Shown here: piece after piece, positions 1 to 8,710 of the stretch
How positions within the stretch are numbered: the stretch's first letter is position 1
Layout: every line of letters begins with the position of its first letter
Source of the DNA: Pseudomonas sp. S30
GTDB lineage: Bacteria; Pseudomonadota; Gammaproteobacteria; Pseudomonadales; Pseudomonadaceae
Assembly: GCF_016518545.1 (NCBI RefSeq)
Contig: NZ_JACVTO010000015.1
Span: 62,001-126,000 of the forward strand
DNA length: 64,000 nt
Direction: 5' to 3'
Notes under the pieces: model-generated
Seen by the model: the letters and a program-made list of their open reading frames with translations, nothing else
Told to the model about the DNA's origin: nothing
Database searches by the model: none
Translations under genes and position numbers: made by a program

Positions 1-154
1 CGCATGAGGCCTGGACCTTCTGCGCCCACTGCGCCAGCCGGGCCTCGTCGGGACGCTTGCGCAGCTCGTGGAGCTGGCGCCGCAGGCGGTGACGGTCGGC
101 GATCATGGCGTGGTCGAGGTTGTGCAGCAGCGTATCGATGGCGGTGTCGGTCAT
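1..154 (-). CDS. hrpA: ATP-dependent RNA helicase HrpA, N-terminal fragment
   Basis: Only the first 51 codons lie inside the window; the gene continues off the left edge. The visible N-terminus begins MTDTAIDTLLHNLDHAMIAD and continues with the basic stretch RHRLRRQLHELRK, which I recognise as the start of the large DEAH-box helicase HrpA of pseudomonads. HrpA is a cytoplasmic RNA helicase of about 1300 residues linked to mRNA processing and ribosome rescue. No helicase motif is visible here, so the call rests on N-terminal resemblance alone. The small membrane protein at 266-514 lies upstream on the same strand. Confidence 0.75.
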   Translation of the reverse strand, partial: MTDTAIDTLLHNLDHAMIADRHRLRRQLHELRKRPDEARLAQWAQKVQASC

Positions 155-265
155 GGGGCTTCTGGGTGGCGCAGGCGGCCCTGCTTTGTCTTGATCGGCA
201 TGGGGAAAGGCCACGATTGTCGCAGATTTGCCAGGCATTTGCTGCCCAGGCTCGAGGATCGCCGG

Positions 266-514
266 TCAGCGACGCCGCCACTCGAACAGCGCCGAGCGCT
301 CGAACAGCAGGCGCGTGCCGATCAGGGCGAAGAAAATGGTCCAGTCCAGGCCATCGAGCAGCAGGATTTCGCGGTCGCCCAACTGGGTGCAACTGGTGAC
401 GCTGGCAATCATGAACAGCACGCAGACACCATCGCGCAGCCGCGCCGACCGACAGAGCCAGTCCAGCAGGCAACCGGCGACGAGGATGAACGCCAGCGTG
501 GACAGCGTCGACAT
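266..514 (-). CDS. small conserved membrane protein, unknown function
   Basis: An 82-residue protein starting MSTLSTLAFILVAGCLLDWL. It has a hydrophobic N-terminal segment (about residues 5-20), a second hydrophobic stretch around residues 28-45 and a third near 55-72 (DWTIFFALIGTRLLF), so it is probably an inner-membrane protein. The start is set by AGGAG five bases before the ATG. It ends in the basic tail RSALFEWRRR. It lies 111 bases upstream of hrpA on the same strand. I do not recognise the family and assign no function. Confidence 0.6.
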   Translation of the reverse strand: MSTLSTLAFILVAGCLLDWLCRSARLRDGVCVLFMIASVTSCTQLGDREILLLDGLDWTIFFALIGTRLLFERSALFEWRRR

Positions 515-1015
515 GAGTACTCCTGCGGATCGAAGGGAAACCACCCCGAGGCGCTTCGCGGCGTGAACTCGATGGCGATCCTGCTCCGCACATCGAGCGC
601 TTGGCAGATTAGGGTAAACACGATCCTCCCATCCCACTCACCCGCCCACCTGTGTAATCCCAACTGGCAGTAGGAACATTCCCGAAGCGCACGCAAGAAG
701 CGGCTGAATGTTTAGTCGATAGCGGAGTGAACGTCGCCACTGGCCGCTTTAATCACCCTTGCCGGGCGTGTGAGTATCCGTGCCATGGCCTCCGAGACCC
801 TTACCGCGCCCCCGTCATCAAGTCCTTCGCTATCGAAGGTCCGGGCCCGTGTCGGTGAAAACCCTCTGGTTCACATCATCCTCGCGTTCTGGGCCCTGTG
901 GCACTGCCGCCACGCCCGCCCGCCCGACGGCTCGCCTACGCTTGACTGACGCCCATCGCAGCCGTGCGGCTGCCTGAATCCGTCCGAACGGCCGCCTGAC
1001 GCGCGGCGGTTACAT
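515..1015. other. 501-base region between divergent genes, upstream of the polyamine genes
   Basis: No confident gene is seen. The left part (600-730) is less GC-rich and should hold the promoter of the small membrane protein. A short open frame at 785-949 is listed separately. Just before the glutamine-synthetase-like gene there is a perfect inverted repeat GCAGCCG-TG-CGGCTGC at 958-973, then a weaker GC-rich dyad around 1000-1010. These could form a leader hairpin or a regulator site. No strong sigma70 promoter could be placed. Confidence 0.4.
785..949 (+). CDS. possible 54-residue small protein or gene remnant
   Basis: The frame begins ATG GCC TCC GAG and encodes a Ser/Pro-rich head (TLTAPPSSSPSLSKVRARV), then one strongly hydrophobic segment (NPLVHIILAFWALWHC, about residues 27-42) and a polar tail ending at TGA. 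A cytosolic head followed by a first membrane helix resembles the N-terminus of a membrane permease that has been cut off. No good ribosome-binding site precedes it, so it may be a chance frame or a decayed gene. Confidence 0.2.
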   Translation: MASETLTAPPSSSPSLSKVRARVGENPLVHIILAFWALWHCRHARPPDGSPTLD

Positions 1016-2416
1016 GTGGCCCTGTCCGACACGGTCGCGAGCGAGCATCCCATGCACTTTGCCCAACCCGAGCAAGCCCGTCGCTTTCTGAGCGACAATC
1101 CCGATATCGAACTGATCGAGCTGTTCATCCTCGACGCCCACGGCGTGCCCCGCGGCAAGCTGCTGCACCGAGAGGAACTGCTGGCCGTGTATGAAAACGG
1201 CCGCCCCTTGCCCGGCACCCTGCTGGGGCTGACCATCAACGGCGATGACGTCGAAGATTCCGGCCTGGTGTGGGATGTCGGCGACGTCGACTGCCGTGCC
1301 TACCCACTTGACGGCAGCCTGGTACGCCTGCCCTGGCGGCGGATCCCTACCGCTGCCGTGCAGGTCAGCATGCACCCAGACCAGGGATTGCCGGCGAGCG
1401 TCGCCGACCCGCGACACGTGCTGCTGCGAACCCTCGAGGCCCTGGAAGCCGACGGTTACCACCCGGTGATGGCCTGCGAGCTCGAGTTCTATCTGCTCGA
1501 CCAGCAGCGCGACGCCCAGGGACGCCCGCAACCGGCGCGGGACAACGACGGCGGACGACCGCGCAACACCCAGGTGTATGGCCTGCGCGAGCTGGAGCAG
1601 ATCGAACCCTTTCTCGCCGACCTCTATGCGGCCTGCAAGGCGCAGGGCATTCCTGCCCGTACCGCCATCTCGGAATATGCCCCCGGCCAGGTGGAAATCA
1701 CGCTGGAGCATGGCCCGGCCCTGGCGGCCATGGACCAGGCGGTGCGCTATAAGCGCCTGGTCAAGGGCATCGCCCACGCCCACGGCATGCAGGCCTGCTT
1801 CATGGCCAAGCCGTTCGCGCACATCGCCGGCACCGGCCTGCACATGCACCTGAGCCTGGCCGACAGCGCAGGTCGCAACCTGTTCGCCAGCGATGACCCT
1901 GCCGGCACGCCGCTGCTGCGCCAGGCGGTGGCCGGCATGCTGCGCCATCTACGCGAATCGCAGTTGCTGTTCTGCCCCCACGCCAACTCCTACCGTCGCT
2001 TCCAGGCCAACAGCTATGCCCCACTGGCGCCCACCTGGGGCGTGGACAACCGTACCGTGAGCCTGCGCGTGCCGGGCGGGCCGGCGACCAGCCGGCACAT
2101 CGAACACCGGATCTGTGGCGCCGATGCCAACCCCTACCTGGCAGCCGCCGCGATACTGGCCGCCACCCACACAGGCATTCTCCACCAGCTCGACCCCGGC
2201 GCACCGGTGCAGGGCAACGGTTATGCCCAAGCGTCGGACCCTCTGCCCACCGACTGGCTCACGGCACTTCAGGCCCTGGAAGTTTCCAGCTGGGCACGCC
2301 AGGCGCTGGGCGAGGCCTTTCTCGGCGTGTACCTGAAGGTCAAACGCGCCGAATACCGTCAATTCATGGCAGAAGTGGGCGAGCAGGACTGGCGCTGGTA
2401 CCTGCACCAGGCCTGA
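1016..2416 (+). CDS. glutamine-synthetase-family protein, probable gamma-glutamylpolyamine synthetase (PuuA/PauA-like)
   Basis: A protein of about 466 residues of the glutamine synthetase fold. Family motifs include the acidic metal-site segment MACELEFYLLD, the ATP-site segment KPFAHIAGTGLHMHLSL, and the stretch NSYRRF through VDNRTVSLRVP that carries the substrate arginines. PuuA-type enzymes ligate glutamate to putrescine or other amines in the cytoplasm using ATP, the first step of the gamma-glutamyl catabolic route. The FAD oxidoreductase 23 bases downstream fits the next step, so the two genes are probably one operon. The start is uncertain: GTG at 1016 gives the longest form, while ATG at 1052 (MHFAQPEQ) is possible. 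Pseudomonads carry several paralogues with different amine preferences, so no symbol is given. Confidence 0.85.
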   Translation: MALSDTVASEHPMHFAQPEQARRFLSDNPDIELIELFILDAHGVPRGKLLHREELLAVYENGRPLPGTLLGLTINGDDVEDSGLVWDVGDVDCRAYPLDGSLVRLPWRRIPTAAVQVSMHPDQGLPASVADPRHVLLRTLEALEADGYHPVMACELEFYLLDQQRDAQGRPQPARDNDGGRPRNTQVYGLRELEQIEPFLADLYAACKAQGIPARTAISEYAPGQVEITLEHGPALAAMDQAVRYKRLVKGIAHAHGMQACFMAKPFAHIAGTGLHMHLSLADSAGRNLFASDDPAGTPLLRQAVAGMLRHLRESQLLFCPHANSYRRFQANSYAPLAPTWGVDNRTVSLRVPGGPATSRHIEHRICGADANPYLAAAAILAATHTGILHQLDPGAPVQGNGYAQASDPLPTDWLTALQALEVSSWARQALGEAFLGVYLKVKRAEYRQFMAEVGEQDWRWYLHQA

Positions 2417-2439
2417 CCCTAACGAGAAGGACGTTTCAT

Positions 2440-3747
2440 ATGAATGCAACGATCGATTCAGGCGCCAGCGCGCGTGCGCCGTCCTACTACACCGCCACCC
2501 TCAACGACGCCCACGACTATCCGCGCCTGCAGGGCCGGGTCGACGTGGACGTCGCCATCATCGGCGGCGGCTTTACGGGCGTGGCGACGGCGGTGGAACT
2601 GGCCGAACGCGGCCTGAAGGTGGCCCTCGTCGAAACCCACCGCATCGGCTGGGGCGCCAGCGGGCGCAACGGGGGCCAGGTCACCGGCAGCCTGTCAGGC
2701 GACGAGGCCATGCGCAGGCAGATGCGCGCGCGGCTGGGCGCCGATGTGGATGACTTCATCTGGCACCTGCGCTGGCGTGGGCACCAGATCATCGAGCAAC
2801 GCGTGGCGCGCTACGGCATCCAGTGCGACCTCAAGCGCGGCCACCTGCACGCCGCCATGAAGCCCTCGCACCTCGAGGAACTGAGGGCCTTCGAAGCCGA
2901 GGCGCAACGCCGGGGCATGGGCGATCAGGTGCAACTGCTCGACCGCCACGGCGTCGAGGCGCACCTGCAGAGCCCGCTGTATCTGGGTGCGCTGAAGAAC
3001 ACCCGCAACCTGCACTTGCACCCGCTCAACCTGTGCCTGGGCGAAGCCCGCGCCGCTCACGGGCTCGGGGCGCTGATCTACGAGCACTCCGAAGTGCTGG
3101 ACATCGTCCATGGCGCGCGCCCCGCCGTGGTCACTGCTCAGGGCCAGATCGAGGCGCAGCAGGTGCTGCTGGCCGGCGACGTGTACCACAAGCTCGAGCC
3201 ACGCCAGCTCAAGGGCAAGATCTTCCCGGCGATGGGCGGCATCGTCACCACCGCGCCGCTGGGCGAGCTGGCCGAGCGCATCAACCCCCAGGACCTGGCG
3301 GTGTACGACTGCCGCTTCGTGCTGGACTACTATCGCCTCACCGCCGACAAGCGCTTGCTGTTCGGCGGCGGAGCGAACTATTCAGGCCGCGATTCGCGCG
3401 ACATCGCCGCTGAGCTTCGCCCCTGCATCGAACGGACCTTCCCGGCGCTCAAGGGCGTGCCCATCGAATTCCAGTGGAGCTGCGCGATGGGCATCGTGGT
3501 CAATCGCATCCCGCAACTGGGCAAGCTCTCGGACAATGTCTGGTATTGCCAGGGCTATTCGGGACACGGCATCGCCACCAGCCACATCATGGGAGAGATC
3601 CTGGCCGAGGCGCTGACCGGCACGCTGGAGCAGTTCGACACCTTCGCGCAGTGCCAGCACATCAAGGTGCCCCTTGGCGATCTGCTGGGCAACCCGCTGC
3701 TGTCAATAGGCATGTGGTACTACCAGATGCTGGAAAAGCTGCGCTGA
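2440..3747 (+). CDS. FAD-dependent oxidoreductase, gamma-glutamylputrescine oxidase type (PuuB-like)
   Basis: A 435-residue DAO-family flavoprotein. The dinucleotide-binding motif IIGGGFTG lies at residues 40-47, followed by the typical RIGWGASGRNGGQ segment, where FAD covalent-loop residues sit in relatives. The C-terminal QGYSGHGIATSH is the second conserved FAD contact. The ATG follows GAGAAGGA with good spacing. Coupled to the synthetase upstream, the likely role is oxidative deamination of a gamma-glutamyl amine to the aldehyde with release of ammonia and peroxide. The exact substrate cannot be read from sequence. The gene ends just before a large inverted repeat shared with the convergent fadD1. 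Confidence 0.85.
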   Translation: MNATIDSGASARAPSYYTATLNDAHDYPRLQGRVDVDVAIIGGGFTGVATAVELAERGLKVALVETHRIGWGASGRNGGQVTGSLSGDEAMRRQMRARLGADVDDFIWHLRWRGHQIIEQRVARYGIQCDLKRGHLHAAMKPSHLEELRAFEAEAQRRGMGDQVQLLDRHGVEAHLQSPLYLGALKNTRNLHLHPLNLCLGEARAAHGLGALIYEHSEVLDIVHGARPAVVTAQGQIEAQQVLLAGDVYHKLEPRQLKGKIFPAMGGIVTTAPLGELAERINPQDLAVYDCRFVLDYYRLTADKRLLFGGGANYSGRDSRDIAAELRPCIERTFPALKGVPIEFQWSCAMGIVVNRIPQLGKLSDNVWYCQGYSGHGIATSHIMGEILAEALTGTLEQFDTFAQCQHIKVPLGDLLGNPLLSIGMWYYQMLEKLR

Positions 3748-3754
3748 ACGCCAG

Positions 3755-3818
3755 CCCCTTCGCGGCTGAATCCGCGCTGGCCAGCCTCTGGGCAGGCGCG
3801 GATTCAACCACGAAGGGG
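3755..3818. terminator. long imperfect inverted repeat between convergent genes
   Basis: The left arm CCCCTTCG...GAATCCGCGC pairs with the right arm GCGCGGATTC...CGAAGGGG across a loop of about 15 bases, with small internal mismatches. It lies between the stop of the FAD oxidoreductase (+) and the stop of fadD1 (-), so it probably terminates transcription in both directions. There is no long T run. The sequence resembles degenerate REP-type elements common in P. putida genomes. Confidence 0.65.
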
Positions 3819-3828
3819 ACGGCGTCGA

Positions 3829-5526
3829 TCAAGCGCTCTTCTTCAACCCCAGCTTCTTCAGCTCTTCATCGCGCAGCTCCCGGCGCAGTATCTTGCCGAC
3901 GTTGGTGGTCGGCAGCGTGTCGCGGAACTCGATGGCCTTGGGCACCTTGTAGCCGGTGACGTTGGCACGCATGTGCGTCATCACCTGCTCCTTGGTCAGG
4001 GTCACGCCCGGCTTGGCGACGATGAACACCTTGATCACTTCCCCGGATTTCTCGTCCGGCACCCCGATGGCCGCGCATTGCAGCACGCCTGGCAGGGTCA
4101 CCAGCACATCCTCGAGCTCGTTGGGGTACACATTGAAACCCGAGACCAGGATCATGTCCTTCTTGCGATCGACGATCCGCATGTAGCCATCGGGCTGGAT
4201 GACGGCGATGTCACCCGTCTTCAGCCAACCGTCGCTGTCGAGTATCTCGGCCGTGGCCTCCTCGCGTTGCCAGTAGCCCTTCATCACCTGCGGGCCTTTG
4301 ATGCACAGCTCGCCGACCTCGCCCAGGGGCAGTTCCTGACCGCTGTCGTCGATCACCTTGCACAAGGTGGACGGCACTGGAATGCCGATGGTGCCGATCT
4401 GGTTGGCTTCGGACGGATTGACCGCCGCCACCGGGCTGGTCTCGGTCATGCCGTAGCCTTCGCAGATGGCGCAGCCGGTCACCGCTTTCCAGCGCTCGGC
4501 CACGCTCAGTTGCAGCGCCATGCCACCGGACAAGGTGACCTTGAGCGCCGAGAAGTCCAGGCGGCGGAAGCCGTCGTTGTTGCACAGGGCCACGAACAGC
4601 GTATTGAGGCCGACGAAGCCGCTGAACTTCCATTTGCCCAGTTCCTTGACCATCGCCGGCAGGTCGCGTGGATTGCTGATCAGCACGTTATGGTTGCCGA
4701 TCAGCATCATCGCCATGCAGTGGAAGGTGAAGGCATAGATGTGGTACAGCGGCAGCGGCGTGATGATGATTTCCGAGCCTTCCTGCAGGTTCGAGCCCAT
4801 CAGTTCCCGGCATTGCAGCATGTTGGCCACCAGGTTGCGGTGGGTCAGCATGGCGCCCTTGGCCACACCCGTGGTGCCGCCGGTGTATTGCAGCACCGCC
4901 ACATCGTTGGGCTGTGGGCTCGCCTCGCTGACCGGCAGGCCCCTGCCCTTGTCCAGCGCATCGTTGAAGCGCACGGCCTGCGGCAGGTGGAAGGCCGGTA
5001 CCATCTTCTTCACGTACTTGATGACGCTGTTGATCAGCAGGCGCTTGAGCGGCGGCAGCAGGTCGGCCACCTCGGTGACGATGACATGGCGCACCTGGGT
5101 CTTGGGCAGGACCTTCTCCACCAGATGGGCCATGTTCGCCAGGCACACCACGGCCTTGGCGCCGGAGTCGCTGAACTGGTGCTCCAGCTCGCGGGCGGTG
5201 TACAGCGGGTTGGTGTTGACCACGATCAGGCCGGCACGCATGGCACCGAACACCGCGACCGGGTACTGCAGGACGTTGGGCAGTTGCACGGCGATACGGT
5301 CGCCGGGCTTGAGGTCGGTGTGCTGCTGCAGCCAGGCGGCGAAGGCGCCGGACAGCGTGTAGAGCTCACCGTAGGTCAAGGTCTTGCCGAGGTTGCTGAA
5401 CGCCGGTTTGTCGGCAAAGCGCTGGCAGGATTGCTTGAGTACGGCCTGGATGTTGGGAAATTCATCGGGATCGATCTCTGCCGTGATACCGGCTGGATAC
5501 TTATCCTTCCAGAAATGTTCGATCAT
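3829..5526 (-). CDS. fadD1: long-chain fatty acid-CoA ligase FadD1
   Basis: A 565-residue acyl-adenylate-forming enzyme that activates exogenous fatty acids to acyl-CoA at the inner membrane, feeding beta-oxidation and PHA synthesis. The ATP/AMP signature YTGGTTGVAKGA lies near residues 213-225, GYGMTETSP near 356-364, and the fatty-acyl-CoA synthetase signature DGWLKTGD...VDRKKDMI near 432-460. I chose the ATG (MIEHFWKDKYP) at 5526 because AAAGGAG sits ten bases upstream; a longer TTG start lacks this. It is the downstream member of a tandem with fadD2, but the 335-base gap suggests its own promoter. The fadD1/fadD2 order follows P. aeruginosa. Confidence 0.92.
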   Translation of the reverse strand: MIEHFWKDKYPAGITAEIDPDEFPNIQAVLKQSCQRFADKPAFSNLGKTLTYGELYTLSGAFAAWLQQHTDLKPGDRIAVQLPNVLQYPVAVFGAMRAGLIVVNTNPLYTARELEHQFSDSGAKAVVCLANMAHLVEKVLPKTQVRHVIVTEVADLLPPLKRLLINSVIKYVKKMVPAFHLPQAVRFNDALDKGRGLPVSEASPQPNDVAVLQYTGGTTGVAKGAMLTHRNLVANMLQCRELMGSNLQEGSEIIITPLPLYHIYAFTFHCMAMMLIGNHNVLISNPRDLPAMVKELGKWKFSGFVGLNTLFVALCNNDGFRRLDFSALKVTLSGGMALQLSVAERWKAVTGCAICEGYGMTETSPVAAVNPSEANQIGTIGIPVPSTLCKVIDDSGQELPLGEVGELCIKGPQVMKGYWQREEATAEILDSDGWLKTGDIAVIQPDGYMRIVDRKKDMILVSGFNVYPNELEDVLVTLPGVLQCAAIGVPDEKSGEVIKVFIVAKPGVTLTKEQVMTHMRANVTGYKVPKAIEFRDTLPTTNVGKILRRELRDEELKKLGLKKSA

Positions 5527-5861
5527 GGAACCCCACTCCTTTAGCAACAGCGAATGCTCTGTGCGTCGATGCGCTTATTATTGATATGGGATGAGGGCTC
5601 AATGCAAACCGCATCATCCGAAGCGCGCCGAGAGTATCAGCTTTGCCAGAAGTCGCCTAGGCCCGCAGCAGCCCGATCAGTCATAAAATTGACTAAACAA
5701 ACACTTTTGGTCACTTAATGAATGCACCTGCCTAACGCCGGGCTTGCTGCAGTTCCATTCCACCCGATCTTGCGAGTCGGGCGCCACGCGCCGGATGGCG
5801 CCGCAGACCAGCGGCGCCGGCCGAGTCGCTATGTGCAGGTGGGCACAGAGGTCATCGGCAC
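5527..5861. other. intergenic region between fadD2 and fadD1
   Basis: A 335-base gap between two genes on the minus strand. It contains an AT-rich block (5681-5720) with the dyad described separately. Nearer fadD1 there is a minus-strand pair TTGCAT...AATAAT (about 19-base spacer) that could serve as a weak sigma70 promoter. No small gene is convincing. The stretch next to fadD2 (5720-5860) is GC-rich without an obvious T-tailed terminator. Confidence 0.4.
5690..5713. promoter_or_regulatory. palindromic operator candidate upstream of fadD1
   Basis: TGACTAAA and TTTTGGTCA form an inverted repeat with eight-base arms (one mismatch) around an eight-base centre, in the only markedly AT-rich block of this gap. 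It lies about 165 bases upstream of the fadD1 start. It does not match the CAAAC...GTTTG pattern I associate with the fatty-acid regulator PsrA, so the regulator is unknown. Confidence 0.35.
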
Positions 5862-7550
5862 TTACGCCGTGTCACGCAGCTCGCGCCGCAGGATCTTGCC
5901 GACCGGCGTCATGGGCAGCGAATCGCGCAGCACGATCTGCTTGGGCACCTTGTAGCCGGTGAAGTTGGCCTTGCAGAAGGCTTTCAACTCCTCGACGCTC
6001 ACGCCCCCCGCGCGCGGGACCACGAAGAGCTTCACCGCTTCCCCGGAGCGCTCGTCCGGTACTCCGATCACCGCACAGCTGGCCACCTGTGGATGGCTCA
6101 TGACCACGTCTTCGATCTCGTTCGGGTACACGTTGAAGCCCGAGACGATGATCATGTCCTTCTTGCGATCGACGATTCGGGTGTAGCCGTCGGCGTCGAT
6201 CACCGCGATGTCGCCGGTCTTGAACCAGCCGTCGGCATCCAGTGCCTCGGCAGTGGCCTCGGGCTGCTGCCAATAGCCCTTCATCACCTGCGGCCCCTGG
6301 ATGCACAGTTCGCCACGCTCGCCCAGCGGCAGCGCCTGGCCCTGCTCGTCGATGACCTTGAACGCGGTGCCCACCACCGGAATGCCCACCGTGCCGAGCC
6401 GTGCCAGCGCGCCATAGGGGTTGGTGCTGGCCACCGGCGAGGTCTCGGTGAGGCCGTAGCCTTCGACGATGCGACAGCCGGTCAGCGTCTCCCAGCGCTC
6501 GGCAGTGGCCGTGACCAAGGCCGTGCCGCCGGAATTGGTGACCTTCAGCGCCGAGAAGTCCAGCGCCTTGAAATCCGGGTGGTCCATGAGCGCGACGAAC
6601 AAGGTATTGAGCCCGAGCAGCGCCGAGAAGCGCCATTTGCCCAATTCTTTGACGAAGGCCGGGATGTCCCGGGGATTGGTGATCAGCACGTTGTGATTAC
6701 CGGTGGCGGTCATGCACATGCAGTTCGCGGTGAAGGCATAGATGTGATACAGCGGCAGCGGCGCGATCATCACCTCCTGCCCTTCCCTGATCAGCGGCTG
6801 GCCGTCCGGACCCTGCTGGGCGAAGCAGGCCAGCACCTGCAGCATGTTGGCGACCAAATTGCGATGGGTCAGCATCGCCCCCTTCGCCAGGCCCGTGGTG
6901 CCGCCGGTGTATTGCAGCACGGCGACCTCCTCGAGCGTGCACGGCACCTTGCTGTAGTGCAGCTCACGCCCTTGGCGCAGGGCCTGCCTGAAAGGCACCG
7001 CCTGGGGCAGCCGATAGGCCGGTACCATTTTCTTGAGCTTGTCGACCACGGTATTGACCAGCCAGCCCTTGAGCGCCGGTAGCAGGTCGCCCATGCGGGC
7101 TTCGATCAGGTATTCGATGCCAGTGTCGGCCAGTACCTTCTGCACCCGCTGGCCGAACAGGTTCATATATACCAGCGCCCGGGCGCCGGAATCCCTGAAC
7201 TGGTGGCGCATCTCGCGCTCGGTGTACAGCGGGTTGGTGTTGACCACCACCAGCCCGGCACGCAAGGCGCCGAATACGGCAATGGGGTATTGCAGCACGT
7301 TGGGCATCTGTACCGCGATGCGGTCGCCCGGTTGCAGCGAGGTATGGCGCTGCAACCAGGCGGCAAAGGCGGCAGACTCGCGGTCCAGGTCGGCGTAGGT
7401 CAGCGTGACGCCGAGGTTGCTGAACGCGGGCCTGTCGGCGAAGCGCGAGCAGGCGCGCTCGAAGACGTCGACCACCGAGGCGTAGGCGCTCAGGTCCAGG
7501 GTGCTGGGAACGCCCGGCGGGCGCTTGTCGTTCCAGAAGTCGGCTCGCAT
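5862..7550 (-). CDS. fadD2: long-chain fatty acid-CoA ligase FadD2
   Basis: A 562-residue paralogue of FadD1 with the same adenylation motifs: YTGGTTGLAKGA near residue 211, GYGLTETSP near 363, and DGWFKTGD with VDRKKDMIIVSGFNVYPNE towards the C-terminus. It converts fatty acids, CoA and ATP to acyl-CoA. The ATG (MRADFWNDKRPP) is preceded by GAGGAA at about eight bases. It is transcribed divergently from the hydrolase at 7738, which shares the intergenic region. In P. aeruginosa the two FadD enzymes differ in preferred chain length and expression; which preference applies here cannot be seen. Confidence 0.92.
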   Translation of the reverse strand: MRADFWNDKRPPGVPSTLDLSAYASVVDVFERACSRFADRPAFSNLGVTLTYADLDRESAAFAAWLQRHTSLQPGDRIAVQMPNVLQYPIAVFGALRAGLVVVNTNPLYTEREMRHQFRDSGARALVYMNLFGQRVQKVLADTGIEYLIEARMGDLLPALKGWLVNTVVDKLKKMVPAYRLPQAVPFRQALRQGRELHYSKVPCTLEEVAVLQYTGGTTGLAKGAMLTHRNLVANMLQVLACFAQQGPDGQPLIREGQEVMIAPLPLYHIYAFTANCMCMTATGNHNVLITNPRDIPAFVKELGKWRFSALLGLNTLFVALMDHPDFKALDFSALKVTNSGGTALVTATAERWETLTGCRIVEGYGLTETSPVASTNPYGALARLGTVGIPVVGTAFKVIDEQGQALPLGERGELCIQGPQVMKGYWQQPEATAEALDADGWFKTGDIAVIDADGYTRIVDRKKDMIIVSGFNVYPNEIEDVVMSHPQVASCAVIGVPDERSGEAVKLFVVPRAGGVSVEELKAFCKANFTGYKVPKQIVLRDSLPMTPVGKILRRELRDTA

Positions 7551-7737
7551 TTATTATTGTTCCTCGGTCCGAACGGTGCAGGCCCCGATTGCCCGCGGCA
7601 ACCAGGTATTCACCCGAAGTTAGCAGGTCGATCGCCCCCCGGCGCTGCCATTAACATCGTGAATCTTATTTGTGCCCTGTCTGCAATTTCCCGCGCCGGG
7701 CATACACTCGACTCGACCGCCACCTCAAGGACAGGCC

Positions 7738-8679
7738 ATGCCAGCGCAACCGTTCTGGTTCACCAGCAGTCACGCCCACCGCCTGCATGTGCATCGCTGG
7801 CTACCGACCGCGCCACCCAGAGCCCTGGTGCTGCTGGTGCATGGCATGGCCGAGCATGGCGGACGCTACGAACGGCTGGGCCAGGCGCTGTCCGAGGCGG
7901 GCATGGGCGTGGTGGCCCCGGACCTGCGCGGCCATGGTCTCACTGCGCGCGCGGACCGGCTCGGCCTGCTGGCCGAAGGCGAAGGCTGGCGGACGATGAT
8001 CGACGAACTCGCAAGGCTGGCGCAGCACCTGGGCGAGCAGTTTCCCGGCACGCCGCTGGTGCTGTTCGGCCACAGCATGGGTAGCTACCTGGCCCAAGGC
8101 TACCTGCTGCACCACAGTGCCAACGTCCGGGGCGCGGTGCTCAGTGGCTCCACCTGCCGCCGCCCCGGCGTGTATCGAGCAGCGCGGCTGATCGCTCGCC
8201 TGGAAAGCTGGCGTCAAGGCCCGCAGGGGCGCAGTGCACTGATCGACTGGCTGTCCTTCGGCACCTTCAACAATGCCTTCGCGCCCACTCGCACAGCGTT
8301 CGACTGGCTCAGCCGCGACCCGCGCGAGGTGGATACCTATGTCGCCGACCCCCTGTGCGGTTTTCGCTGCTGCAGCCAGCTGTGGCTCGACCTGCTGCTA
8401 GGACTGGTGCAGATCAGCCAGCCAGGGCAACTGGCACGCATCGATGCGAACCTGCCGATGCTGGTGATCGGCGGCGAATGTGATCCGGTGAGCGCCGGCG
8501 GACGTCTCACCCACCTTGCCCAGGCCCTGCGCGCGACCGGCCATGGCCGTGTACACTTGCGCGTCTACCCGGATGCCCGGCACGAATTGCTCAACGAACT
8601 CAACCGCGACGAGGTCATCCGCGACATCATCGCCTGGCTGGAACGGACCCTGGCCCTGGGCCGCCCGACCGACGAATGA
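7738..8679 (+). CDS. alpha/beta hydrolase, monoacylglycerol-lipase type
   Basis: A 313-residue serine hydrolase of the Hydrolase_4 family. The oxyanion-hole motif HGMAEHGGRY is at residues 35-44, the nucleophile elbow GHSMG has Ser113, and Asp249 (GGECDPVS) and His282 (PDARHELLNE) complete the triad. No signal peptide is present, so it is cytoplasmic. The likely substrate class is mono-acyl esters or lysophospholipids. The ATG at 7738 follows AAGGACAGG, which rules out the longer frame upstream. The gene sits 31 bases before a MaoC hydratase and divergent to fadD2, which suggests a fatty-acid catabolic setting. Confidence 0.85.
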   Translation: MPAQPFWFTSSHAHRLHVHRWLPTAPPRALVLLVHGMAEHGGRYERLGQALSEAGMGVVAPDLRGHGLTARADRLGLLAEGEGWRTMIDELARLAQHLGEQFPGTPLVLFGHSMGSYLAQGYLLHHSANVRGAVLSGSTCRRPGVYRAARLIARLESWRQGPQGRSALIDWLSFGTFNNAFAPTRTAFDWLSRDPREVDTYVADPLCGFRCCSQLWLDLLLGLVQISQPGQLARIDANLPMLVIGGECDPVSAGGRLTHLAQALRATGHGRVHLRVYPDARHELLNELNRDEVIRDIIAWLERTLALGRPTDE

Positions 8680-8710
8680 CCGCACGCCTCGCCCTTTCAA
8701 GGAAGCCCTG

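Noticed and set aside
3973..5544. 523-codon plus-strand open frame
   Set aside because: Antisense to fadD1, which carries complete adenylation motifs.
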